Source of the DNA: Branchiostoma floridae
Lineage: Eukaryota > Chordata > Leptocardii > Amphioxiformes > Branchiostomatidae
Reading direction: 5' to 3'
DNA length: 50,517 nt
NCBI RefSeq assembly: GCF_000003815.2
Contig: NC_049992.1
Location: forward strand, 1,183,628 to 1,234,144
Of this stretch, positions 1 through 13,200 are shown piece by piece (the first letter of the stretch is position 1; the number at the start of each line of letters is the position of its first letter). The notes below the pieces were generated by a model. It saw only the letters and a program-made list of their open reading frames with translations, had not been told where the DNA came from and did not search any database. A program made the position numbers and the translations under genes.

Positions 1-1580
1 ACGTCTGACCGTTTCAAAACCATATCCAGTTGCTTGAGTAACTATTTTTGGCGTAAAATCACTGGTTTCTTTGTTTTTCCTCAATCCCTGTAATGTATTG
101 ATCATTGTCAGATCACTGCCCTTGGAGGCTGTGTGAGGAGGTTTATGCGCATGCCTGTCGCCAAATTCAGTAACAAACGTTACCACCGAGAGTACGATGG
201 TTGCCACGGTTATATTATCCACGTATAAGACTAGAAATGACCGTTTTTGTGACGCTGTACAGTTTTTCTGGTTTTCTAAAGAAACAAGAAAGGGTTGTTG
301 ACTGCCATTTGTATCCCACCTTGCTTAGAAAATGTTGTACAGAAATGACTGTAACAAACGTTACCATTGTTCGATGCTGTCTAAGCTTTCTATTTGACCG
401 GGTGTAAAAAAGCTGCCCACTTTTTAAATGTCCCTAGGGACGTCCACTTATACCTAAATGATGCAGTCAATAAGGTAAGTCTTTTGGAGGAAAAAATGGT
501 AAAGTCTACTGTTGTAACAAACGTTACCGGTAACTCTGTTACCTGCCCTGTAATGCATTACCAATGGGACCGAAAAAAATAAGTTGTCAATTTTTGGCTA
601 TGGTTAAAAGAGGAATTTTTCTAAACAATCAGGTAGTTTTCACTGAAAATAAAGCCGATTTGTGACATTTTTTTGCGACGCCTCAGGGTTGGAGTTTTTT
701 TTATAGTATTACGATCGATTAAAAAAAGTCTTCTTCGTTTCACAACCTTCCTTTAATGCATTCCGTAGACGTTTCGACGACCAACGGTTTGTTCATTTGT
801 CAGTAATTAAGTTTAACAATGACACAACAAATGAGTCCACTCATGTACCTTGGAGTTGTGTCGACCTAATCCTGATTTTTTGGAATTTTCTTCATCCTCT
901 ACTAGATCTCCCGATGTTTTTTTCTCCAGACCCTAATCTTCTGGATCTCCTGAAGTCCCCAGACCCTGGTCTTATAGAAATTCCTTTTCCAGGCCTCTGA
1001 TATGCGTCTGTCTTCGGTGCGGGTTTAATTTCTTTCCAGCCGCCTCACTCTTTCTCCACTGACTGACTCAGTTCTGCATTCCAATCGCTGGGCTAGCCCC
1101 GGTTTACTCCCTAGGCTGGTGGGACTAAACATGGCGGGAAAGATAGCATGCTAAACTAATGGCGACAAATTCAAAATAGGCATTACCACTTGCGTTACCC
1201 AGTGGAGTTATGCTGCCCTTTCTATCATGACCTATAGGAAACACTCTTCTGTAATTTACTGTTTAACAAGTCTCCTGATGACACGGTCTTTATTATATTA
1301 CTAGTCTCTAGTCTCTACATTTACTTCACCTTCAGCTACTCTTTTGTTTCTCTTCCATGCTGTATATTTTTGAATCGTGAATCCTTTGTTGATTAGGTTT
1401 ATGGATTTGTATATATGATTTTATGTCTCTGTAAAATGATTGTTTGTTCTCGTACCTAATGATTTGGTACCTATAGATTTCTAACCTGTACCTCTGTTCT
1501 CCTAAGTTGCATATGCGTTACTACGTACATTCTTTGTGTCTAAAGAATTTGCATTAGTACCTGTTTTCTCTTGTTTATAG
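1..1580. other. 5' flank or intron, no gene seen
   Basis: AT-rich, with short open frames only and no splice-bounded coding stretch. Holds the three GTAACAAACGTTACC copies. Probably an intron or the 5' flank of the lectin gene. Confidence 0.5.
170..528. repeat. Three copies of GTAACAAACGTTACC
   Basis: The 15-mer, built on a GTAAC/GTTAC inverted pair, occurs at 170-184, 351-365 and 514-528. Surrounding sequence is not clearly repeated. Confidence 0.5.
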
Positions 1581-1777
1581 GAACAAAGGAACGGCGGGGC
1601 TCCGCTGGGAAGAAGTCCATATCGACCGTGTCTCCAATGCTCTCTTTAACTTCGAAAAATACCACAGGTCCAGTGGCTGGTCGGGTTCGATAGTTTGGAT
1701 ACATTCCGGAAAGAATTTACTTTGGGTCATTGGATCCGAACTTTCTAATCTGTATGGACGGACCATAGTACTGAAAG
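1581..1777 (+). CDS. Exon 1 (visible): diverged tectonin-like segment
   Basis: The acceptor TTTATAG precedes 1581 and the donor is AAAG|GTAC after 1777. The 197-nt exon is open in one frame, starting with one base of a split codon and ending with one base (phase 1), which fits the next exon exactly. The peptide has a W-E-E-V strand start and the tryptophan-rich segments SIVWIHSG and LLWVIGSEL, which resemble the VWGV strands of tectonin propeller blades but are diverged. No start codon or signal peptide is visible, so earlier exons must exist upstream of the window or be missed. Confidence 0.5.
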
Positions 1778-4700
1778 GTACTAAACTGTTGTAACATGAT
1801 CTTACGCGAATATTATACCATTAACAAAACTCCTTGTAATCCACGAAGTAAGAGACTTGCGAAGTAAAGACGAAAAATGACACCCAGGAGGTACTTTGTT
1901 CGACCTTATTTCGGTCTTTTCGCANNNNNNNNNNNNNNNNNNNNNNNNNNNNNNNNNNNNNNNNNNNNNNNNNNNNNNNNNNNNNNNNNNNNNNNNNNNN
2001 NNNNNNNNNNNNNNNNNNNNNNNNNNNNNNNNNNNNNNNNNNNNNNNNNNNNNNNNNNNNNNNNNNNNNNNNNNNNNNNNNNNNNNNNNNNNNNNNNNNN
2101 NNNNNNNNNNNNNNNNNNNNNNNNNNNNNNNNNNNNNNNNNNNNNNNNNNNNNNNNNNNNNNNNNNNNNNNNNNNNNNNNNNNNNNNNNNNNNNNNNNAT
2201 CATATGTAAAGATTGACCAAACAAAAAAAAAATTAAAGAGTCAGTAAGGCACATCAGAGACAAAGGTGCTTTTCCATATTAAGTTCCAATATTACTTGAG
2301 GTCAGATATACACATGTTCTTCAGAGCTGTTTTAAAGCCTTTTAGTGTTGTGATGTCTCTTATGTTATCTGCTAGTTTGTTGTACTGGCTAGTGCCAGTG
2401 CATGCAAATGTTTTTTGTCCACATGTGGTGGTGTAGCTTGGTGGGTGTAATTAAGGTAAGATAACTTACATTAATGTATTAATACCAGTGCAATATAGAG
2501 TCATCAAATATGCTTGTGTAGGCCCAGCTGAAACACCATGCGTTTATTAATATTCTGCAAGTTGCGTCCCCCAGCACGTTACTTGGCTGTTATGTGTTGA
2601 GACGTCCAGATGTTTGGCGACAGGGAACAAGCCATTGTACTAGTGCACATCGCCCCCAAATATTGCACTCCGTCCAGTCATGTTTAATGTTCGTGGCATT
2701 TCCTAGCATGCAAATGTAATGAAAAATAGATCATCAAGGGCAGGGGCTGGTGGGTGTCTCTACAATAGCATAAAGGCAACAAATTTTTAAAAAAGTGTTC
2801 AAGCATGCTTAAACCATGCTTAACGTTGACTTTTTTCCTACTTTACGGATCTATACACCTCTCTCGCAAATATTGGCGTTACGCGGTCTTTGCGTAGGTT
2901 GCGTTCAGCAGCGGAAAGATGTTGTAAACGATTATTAAAACACCTTTGAATTGCTTTTAAATGTTACGCTTCACAAAGCATCGTAGGTGCTTATAGGCGT
3001 GGAAACCTTCGTATTTTCTGTGGCTTTTTTTCGGAGCATTTCAGCTACGCAAAGATTTTGTAAACGATTATTAAAATGCCTTTAGATTGTATTTGAGTGT
3101 TAAGTTGTTTTTTCTTTAATTTAAGCATCGTAACGACCCATTTATGTGTGCGTAAAGTTTATCATTAGGTGCTCAAAGGCACGGATAGATCCGTATTTTA
3201 AGCTTTTCCAGTTGCCTTTCAGCAGCCGAAAGATGTCGCACAATACTGTGGAAATTATAAAGAAAAGTCTGTGTTCAGTCCGTCTGAGGTCCATGCGATG
3301 TGCTGTTTTTAAAAAAAAAATGGGGCCCTCCCCTAAGCTACTTATCATATAACCACGAAATTTTCAGAGGATATTTAACATGTAAAACTAAATCCTCAAA
3401 ACAACTTTTGTGTAATTATCATATAACATGACAACATGATGACGTCATTTAGCTAATGGGGTGGCCATCTTGGATTTTGACCAATGACGTCATGAAATTA
3501 GCAAAAAATAAATAAATATTGAATCATGAAGATAACTTTGAACATTTTTTGGGTAAAACTCTGCCTTTCAGAAGTCCGTTGCTATGGCAACAACAAATTT
3601 TGCTGACAACATTTTGTGATAAATTATCAAGTTTAGTAGCTTTAGCGCTAGCCGTTCATGAGTTATGAGACACAAAATCTGGGGGGGGGGGCTCAAAACT
3701 ACTCTCCCTGGTAAGAATAGTGCAAAATGTGGTCCTTTTGATCTTTTTCATAAATTATAATAATGAGCTGGAATTTAGACGGGTAAGGTCCCCCTCCTGT
3801 TCCCGTTAAATGCGAGGAGACAAAGATTAAAGATGCCGTGTGCTCTGCAGAAAAACGCAACATTTCAGATAAATGTTTGAAATATATAAGCCAAATAGGG
3901 GAGGCCTCCCTCTGTACGCTTAAACATTGCGGAAACAAAGATTAAACATGCCGTATGCTCTGCAGAAAAACGCAACATTTCAGATAAATGTTTGAAATAT
4001 ATAAGCCAAATAGGGGAGGCCTCCCTCTGTACGCTTAAACATTGCGGAAACAAAGATTAAACATGCCGTATGCTCTGCAGAAAAACGCAACATTTCAGAT
4101 AAATGTTTGAAATATATAAGCCAAATAGGGGAGACCTCCCTCTGTACGCTTAAACATTGCGGAAACAAAGATTAAACATGCCGTATGCTCTGCAGAAAAA
4201 CGCAACATTTCAGATAAATGTTTGAAACATATAAGCCAAATAGGGGAGGTCTCCCTCTGTACGCTTAAACAGTGCAAAAACAAAGATTGAACATGCCGTA
4301 TGTTCAATTTGCTGGGGTAATTTTGGACCCCAACGAACCAGACAATAATGAACTGGCTAAAAGATTGTTACATGTTGTAAGACTTGTATACAAATTCATA
4401 GAGGGAATTTTTTCTCCGATGAAAATCTTGATATGGCAGATATGAATATACGCCTGGGGTCCAAAAAGACCCATATGATCGGATTAGAGTTAAATCTACT
4501 GAAATATTTCTCCGACTTTAACGTCTTTATACCAACCTCAGAGATTGTGATACTGGACAGCGCGGTAGCTAGGCATCGTCAAATTTGTCGTTACCAGGCG
4601 GCGTAACCGGCAAGGAATACTCTCCGTTCACGGAGCATCCTGGCAGCAGTGACAGAAACAGGGACATCCTAATCTCCAAGCAGATCCTACGGTGTCATAA

Positions 4701-7700
4701 GATAGTGTCAAAGCTGGTCAGGGAGTATAGCCAGCTAAGGGAGTCAGAAGCGCACCAGAGGGAATTGATACTAAAGGGTTAATGACCCGCTCCGAGGTGT
4801 ATATGGTGTCATAACGCCTGGTCCTTTGCTCTAACCACCGAATAAAACCACCGAGTGAGCGAAGCGAACGAGGTGCTGTGATGAGGTGGCTATACCAAAG
4901 GACCAGGCGTTATGACACCATGCACACCGAGGAACAGGCGGGTCATTAACCGTCATTAACAACTCATTACACGGATCTGCCTAGGCAGCTTTGGGCTGGT
5001 AGCGGCAGATCCACAGAGATACAAACGAACATACATCATCGGTCGACGTGATCGCACATGTTCGCACATGTTTACACACGACGGGGTTATACCGCCCCTT
5101 ACGGGGTGACATACCCTTTCATATGCGCCAGGTCTCCCGTCCGGGTGAATGATGTAAATCACCGTGAGCCGAAGCTAGGTACTCATTTTCACCTGAGTAT
5201 AGTGAGGAAAGCCGTGTAAAGTGCCTTTCCCAAGGGCATTTAGGGACATCCAGCCTACTCTTTCTGTTTAACGTCTTTTTATCTCCATACAGCGAAGTAC
5301 GACTGGGAAAAGATGGATAGCTGCTTCGAGTCTGTGTCGGTGGGGGGTGCAGGAGTTTGGGCGGTGGATGAAGTCGGCTTCGTGTATCACAGAGCAGGGA
5401 CGTTCCTGAATGAAACCTCCCCTGGTGAAGAGTGGGTGCATGTACCAGGAGTAAATCTGCGGCAGGTGGCTGTGGGAGATGGAATCGTCTGGGGTGTAGA
5501 CTTCGACAACCGCGTGTTTGCAAATGTTCTATCAGCACCAGTTGGCAGGGAAGTGTGCCAAGTGGGCCTGAAAGGACGTTCGATGTGCTACGCAATACAA
5601 AAGGGTAACATCACTCTTTTTGTGATCACAACACTCAACACAGTGGCTTCTTTAAAATAATGGCATACCTTCTCATAATTCAATTCGTTTTCACATGTCT
5701 GTGCGTCAAGGATGTTTTAAAATCATAACGAAAGAATGCAATCTAATCAAGTCTGCTTCATCTTCAGCTTAAATTTCATCAGTGTCACGCACCTAAGCGG
5801 AATAAGTAATCTATGAATCTGCATAATAGCTTTGTTGGAATGATTTCATGGCTCGAATTTCATGGTTGAGCTGTATTAATTTTCACAATAGATATTTTGT
5901 TGCGACAAAATTTAGACAAAATAAAATCTGCTTTTTTATGACAACATTAGTCAATTGTCGGATTCGGAGTGCTTGAGATTTATTATCACTATAACAGGAA
6001 AGCACAATAGATCTATATTTCGGTTCTCTGCTATTTCAAATAATGCACTGCATCGAACATATTTCTTATAGATCTTACTAATTTTTTGTTTTCAGAGAAA
6101 CGTCTATGCGCAGATCACGAGATCATTTGTCCTTATAGCGGAAAATGTATCCCAGAATGCAGTGTGTGTGACGGCATCGTAGACTGTGGGGAGGATGACG
6201 ATACCGACGAGCGAAACTGCTGTACGAGACCACGTATCTTTTTATTCTTTCTTAACTGTGGATGAATAATAGATCATTGATAAAGGAAACAGTAGTTCAT
6301 GAGGCATTCTTCCTTGGAAACTGTAAATGTTACGAACGACAGCAAGCAGGTCAGTGCCGCTGTGCTTGACTGAACGTCGCTGAGCAAGCTTGAGCACGAC
6401 ATAAAGATACCAAAAATACAGGAAAGATAAAAGCTACATCATTCCCTGCAAATCTGGTGATCGTACACTAAGCCGTTTTGAAAGTACGAAAGGGTGGGTG
6501 TGGGGGCACACCAACCCACACCCCGGCCCCAGGAATGAAAAAAAAACCCGGTCTGGATAGGGTTACGTGTAGAGAAAAATCGCATTTGAAAATGTATCCC
6601 CTTGTCATCTCCAGGGTTTGCCGGCTGTCCAGAAAAGAACAGACGGGTGTGTACCGGGGACGCAGGCTGCTACAGCGCCAGCCGGGTGTGCGACGGGGAA
6701 TGGAACTGCAGGGAAGACAAGGAGGACGAGAGGGACTGTTACGGTATGGTTCAGTTTTACACGATCTACAGTTAAACGGTCATGTGAAATGTAGACTGTC
6801 TGATATCATGGTCTTCAGTAAACTGTAGGAAACCGGAATACGTCAAGCTTCTGTTCACCACTATACTTCCTAAACCCACTATAGAAGAAATTTTATGTGG
6901 TTATTTCACAAAACATTTGAAGTCAGTAGTTTTATGACTGCTTTTTGATTCATTACTCTTTACGCGGTCAAACGAGGTTGACCTTTTGGAACTTCATGAA
7001 TTGAACGACTCCTGACGCTTCTTGTGAAGTATAGAGAAGCTACTTTTAATTTCATTCCAGGGATTTTCAATAAGACGACCACAGTTCTGTTCAATAAACC
7101 TCACCTGAAACACGTAGACAGGTCTCGTACAGATGGCCACAAGCTGTTCAGATAGTATATACCACCCACAAATTTGTAGCGTCACTGTCAACACTCCAGA
7201 AAATAGTTTCATCAGGTTGGTGGAATATAGGATATAAGAGAATTCTTTTTACACAACCAGCAGTTACTTACATTGCTTACGTTTCGATGTCTCTCAGATA
7301 CCTTCGCCAGAGCTTCTAACTGGAGTTCTGCTTCTCACCACTATATGTGTTCTCACCGCAAAAGCGCCATCTACATCGGCTACATATAGCGGTGAGAAGC
7401 AGAACTCCAGTTAGAAGCTCTGCTTGTGTTAAGATTTCTCCTATATCCTACTGTCAACTAGCCTGGGTACCATCCGGAAAGTAGTTCGCTCCGGCGTTCA
7501 TTATATACTATAAACAGTCGCTTCTAGCTCTGACATTAATTGAACACTATTTACAGTCGCTTCTCTGTGCCCAGCTAAATGACTGTGTTCGAGACGTTTA
7601 TATTGCCATACCATCTGTATTAATCGGAAATTCTCCTTTTGTTCCTCGGCCGTAAAAAAGGCTTTGGTCATGACTTATTGTTCCCAGCAGTTTGGCGTTC

Positions 7701-10106
7701 ATGTTAATTCGAGTGTGCTTGCCAAATGTCGGGTAGCTTACAATAATTGTTTTCGGATACTTCTTAAGTTTCCGAGAGGCTGTAGTGCAAGCTCTTTGCT
7801 TGTTCACCTCAACCACTGACACGTTCGATGCCAGATGCAGAAAATTATACTATTCCTCAATTAAGATGCTATATAACATCAATAAAGGTATTTTACAAGG
7901 TCTTCTGGGGTCAGATTGCCAGTTTAGAATTTTTAAAAAATTCTAATGTGTATAAATTGTTGTGTGTATAGTCTGTTTTCTTATGTTTGTATGACTATTT
8001 TCTATGGGTTGCATCCCTGAAATAAAAGAAAATTAAAGGTGTCTAGAAACATGGATGATATGCTGTACATTGAAATTTCAGACAGCTGCATCCAATTCGA
8101 TAAACTAAACCAGTTTTTAAGGCGAGACCGTGTCCAGTGCCGTGATTTGAAAGGCTGTGTGAAGATCACGGAAGTTTGCGATGGCAAGAGTGACTGTCTG
8201 GACGGCTCGGACGAGATCAACTGTGGTGGGAATGTTACCTTAACTTTTCTTTAGAAGTCTGTCTGTTTCTTGGTAATGCTAGGGCCGTGGTGGTAGATTA
8301 TCGTTGTTGCCGGAATGACTGTGCTAGGTAGAAAAATAAGCCATAGCTCCAAGCGGAATGTCAACAGGTACATGTTCATTTTTCAAGTAAGGATGTCAGG
8401 ATTGCTGTAACTTCTAGTATTCTTTTAAAGCTAAGAGGGAGAAGACTCTGTTTAAGGACTGATTTACTTTTGTTGCGTTTTCCATCTTTGGAAAGATGAA
8501 TTCTGCTCCCTTCATGGTTCATTCGGTGATACCGCCTTCTGGAAGTGCCGGGATTCCCCTGGGTGTATCAAAGGAGAATTTTTGTGCAACGGCGTTAATG
8601 ACTGCGAGGACGGCTCGGACGAAAACGACTGTCAAAGTGGTAAGTTTCTTCTTTTACGTTTATTTGAATCCTAGGGTATCTAATAGTCTAGGCTATCGTA
8701 TGCAATAATGTACAAAGGTAGTGTTGGGGAATCAAACACTGGGAGTTTTATTATCACACAATACAAAAAGTTCTCACGTACACAGAGGTTTCTATCCATA
8801 CAAAGATTATGTCAGTACAATATATCCTAATGCCTTATTTTACCCATTACATTAGTACATACAACATGCAACAGACATTTCATCTACACACAGTTTATTT
8901 ATTAACGCATACATTTTGTAAGATCATCATTGCCGCAAATAAATATGATAAAGAAGGAAGGCAATACAATTGATATGACTAACAGATATAAGGGTCGGGT
9001 GGGATTAGGGTGCAGATCGAATAGCAAAGCGTGGCAGTGTGCTTGCGCGTCTCAGAGCGGAGTGTCTCTGACGACGGACGTTACCTATTTTACATCTAAT
9101 TTAAAAGTCTAAAAGAGTTAAAGAAAACTATAAATGTAACACTTTTTAGGCTGTCCCCTACTTGTCAGTTACTACACAATGTAATCGAACATGTACAGAT
9201 TGTCTTACATGCCCTGTAACCAAGGTGACAGCCGTCTGGTACAGGTCAATGACCGTATTTGTTTGGAGAAGAAGAAACGGAGCAAACCAATGTCTTTCCA
9301 TTCCCTTCCACGAAGTTATGATTCAAAATAGTCATCAATATAATTTTTTTCTCAGGTTTGAAACAGAACATTGTGGTAGAGGTGATCATTGAAATGTGAC
9401 ACAATATCCACTTCGGAGAGATACTGAAATAACAACAGACAAGAAAGCGGGCCAAAAGAAAGAAAAGCTATCAACCAAATAATAGAGAGAAAAAGCAACA
9501 GCTGTGGAACACTGTAGCAGCATAGGACAACATCTCTGTTGCTCCTATGGCAAATAGCATGGTCCAAATCATTCCTATAACTAGATTTCCACGTCCTCAT
9601 ACCTTCGCAAATGACAGGAACCTTTTGGAGTTGACTATCGTATTCCTCCCTTCTTCAGTCACATGTGACAATTTGAGGGTCCTATCATGGAATACAGTAA
9701 ATTCCTAATTAATAATGCAAAATAGCTGTTGATTGCATAATTGATATTTGAAAGTAATAGTAACAATTTTACTCGCACATCACAAATAATCGTTACGATA
9801 GTTTTCTCCATATATTTTACAGACAGCTTTGTATTTTGAACAGATCATGGTAGTTCTCAGAGTTTCAAAGAACAATGCACGTTAGACAATAAGTCTTTAT
9901 ACACAGTTTCATCTTGATTTTGTCCTACCTATTAACTCCAGACGATGTGTGTGAGTCTATCGGATACTGGACATGTAGATCCTCACTTCCTCCTTTCCCG
10001 AAGTGCATCAGCCGGCAGCAGAGATGTGACGGTTTAGCGGACTGCAGGGACTACTCGGATGAGATGGGATGTGGTAACGCTTCTGCTGACCTTGTTCATG
10101 GGCCTT

Positions 10107-10138
<32 letters not shown>

Positions 10139-10141
10139 TAG

Positions 10142-10238
<97 letters not shown>

Positions 10239-13200
10239 CATTTTCAATTTCAATTTTTGTGTTCAACTCTGTATCTTCCTGCTGGTATGTGTGTGGGTGT
10301 CAAGGATTCAATCTATCCTTTTTTTCACGTAATTTTTGGTATACAGAACATCCAAGTTTATCTTTCACATTTGATAAGAGTGTATGTGCCCTTTTGGCTG
10401 TCGGATGACCGAATCAAGGTGTGGAGGCAGCAAGGAGAATGCCACGCTGACCATTTTCATACAAAACATTGGTACACACAACCGCTACTCAAATACTAAA
10501 TATCGCGACATTCCATCCACAGCTGCCTGACTTATACGAGATTGACCTACATACTGGGACACACACAAATTTTCCAACCAAAACATAACCTTCTGGGCGA
10601 AGGCAATGATATTCTAGACCCATCATGTTGATATATAAATAATTATACTTATCCATACAGATTCATGAAGTTCATTTGTATACACTCGTTTGTTCAGATG
10701 TATAGTTATTGTAGACCTTACGAAAGTTGCTGTACTTTTGTTATGTCAATAAAGATGTATTTCATCTATATGTTTTTCTATGTTTTTTCATAGGTTATTG
10801 CCAATTCTATGGAATACCTCTTATTCGTGAGTTGGGAGTTGTCTATTCCTGGATATACACTAACCGAATCTTGATGGTTCAGGATGGATGCATACGAAAG
10901 GATTTGGTATGTGATGGAAAAATCGACTACCCTGATGGACTACGCAACATCATCCACGATGAAACTGACTGCGCCCAAGGTTCGTTGCTTACAGCCTCGA
11001 GCGCTTGCACGTCATATGTTTGTACTATTTATAACGGATGTGATTGGTTACCCCGCAGATAAAGCCGAACTAACACTTATATGTATACAGGCTTCCCGAA
11101 TGACGTCATGCATAAATTAGCCGGCTCCCGGTGCCATATTGGATTACAGAATCCAACATGGCCGCCAGCGGAATTCACTGACGTCACATGACGTCACCGG
11201 GAAGCCTGTATACAAATTATATAAGTAGAGACTGTTTCCTCCATATGCTGAACATCTCATTGTATTACTTTGGAAACTGTCTCCCTGGGAGAAACGATAT
11301 ATTGTAATCCTTTGGCACTTATAATTAACACACAGATTTCCTAAATATTGAAACGAATTGCAACCAAAATATATGGTTGATATGGTTTCAACTCTCTATC
11401 AAAGAGGTGTACATGGTCTTGACTTTGCAGGAATGGAACATCCATGTGGCGGAGAGTACGGGTGGAAATGCCCTGGAGAAAATACGTGTTTGGCCTATAA
11501 CACTGTTTGTGATACCATCCTGCAATGCGCAAATGGAGAAGCATCGAGAAATAATANNNNNNNNNNNNNNNNNNNNNNNNNNNNNNNNNNNNNNNNNNNN
11601 NNNNNNNNNNNNNNNNNNNNNNNNNNNNNNNNNNNNNNNNNNNNNNNNNNNNNNNNTGCAGGAGATGATATGCTCAATTTTTTTTAATTCCTGAAATTTG
11701 TATATCATTAACGTAATGTGACGCAATTATGACGTCATTAATTGATTTTTTGGGCTAAAACGGGGCATTCCCATAATACCCAAATATTTCACACACAAAG
11801 TTACAAATAAAGGTTTATTATCAATATTTACTTGTTATAAGACTTCTGTTGTCAAAAGCCGACGCAACGACGTCATAAAATGACGTCATCTGTAGTTAAG
11901 CTATCCGCCATCTTGGATTATCAACCTTAAATGTCTTAAGATACTTTTTTTTCAAAATATAACGCTAAAACCCCATGAAAATGGATTGAAAACGTTCACA
12001 TAGACCAATTACGTCATATCATAAGCATAATTTATGAATATTTAATTATAGATGTTCAACTAAGATGTGTTAGATATTAAAGATATATGAAAATAATTTT
12101 AGTTTAGGAAGTACATCTCAAAACTCCATCATTGTTTAAACCAAAATTAGTGATTTTGGGAAAATTTGCCTTTCAGAAACCCGTTGTCATGGCCACATGA
12201 AAAATCATAAACTTAATTTATTTTTGTAAATTGTTGCCAACAATATTCTAGGAAAAGTCACCAAGTTTGATTGTTCTAACGCAAGCCGTTTGGGAGCTAT
12301 ACGACGTCAAAGTTGGCGAAGGCACTTTTAGCACACCCCCCCCCACACCCCCCACCCCCATGTACAGTAAAACACACCCAGTAACTTTCTAGCGAGGGCC
12401 AATCATATCACTACTGACAGGTCAACGACAATTACTACGGTTTGAATAGCCTAAACGAGTGGCGGGCCATTCTCACCTTGTCTATCATGTAAATGATACA
12501 TGTATAAACTCACACCAAGCAGGCACTGTGTGGGAGTTTTTACACAAACAGTTGATCTATATCATTGAACCTCCTTCTTCTGTTTATAACGGTTTAGAAA
12601 GTTTACTTTGATGACCAAAAGGTGAAGAGACTAGAGAGATCTTACGACTTGAGATTTTTGAAATGATGGACCTGCAACAATTTTTGTCTCGTATTCGTAT
12701 ACACGCTCCTCCAGTTCAGTTGTTTTAGCACACCTATACACATAGCAATGCATCGTGGCGTACTGGATTAACGAATAGACTTTTTAACTTATGGTCTCGG
12801 GTTCGAATCCAAGTTGGTGTACTTTTTTTGCGATGATATTTCCTATTTACCTCTTATGCGGTCGTACATATTGAAATGTTGCTTTCATAAGGCTTTCCAC
12901 TTTGTGTTCATTTCATAATAACCTTCTTGATACTATCTACTTGTGCTATTTCTGTGTATTCATTGAAATATATTGAAGTGATACTGGTAGTTTATAGGTG
13001 AAACATTACTGATCTGGCGGTGTGGTTTACAAAAATGTATTCGCAACTCGTCTGTTAAATGGTAACAAATGGAAGAGAGACCTTGCAGACAATCCTAGTT
13101 AAATGGGCACAATATGCAGTCTTCATACATACCTTGTAACGTTAGTTGTATTTCAAAAATTGAACGTGAATGAATCATGGTACGCAGTGCTTACTTACAA

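Noticed and set aside
1802-2263. Frames running through N
   Set aside because: Most of the length is unknown sequence, so they cannot be supported. The same holds for frames at 11388-11726, 16173-16568 and 20897-21465.
3821-4305. Possible CRISPR-like array
   Set aside because: The units are contiguous, about 115 bp and lack unique spacers; this is a eukaryotic minisatellite.
3699-4307. Repeated short proteins on the - strand
   Set aside because: They repeat every 115 bp because of the minisatellite; the unit is not a multiple of three, so no continuous protein is encoded.
5119-5595. 158-codon open frame on the - strand
   Set aside because: It is antisense to the tectonin exon, whose peptide has clear family motifs; the antisense peptide has none.
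9152-9310. Possible extra LDLa exon
   Set aside because: Cysteine-rich, but the phase after the AG does not fit and no good donor or LDLa pattern is present.
12752-12830. Functional tRNA gene
   Set aside because: A and B boxes and a T run are present, but the acceptor stem does not pair; kept only as a tRNA-related sequence.
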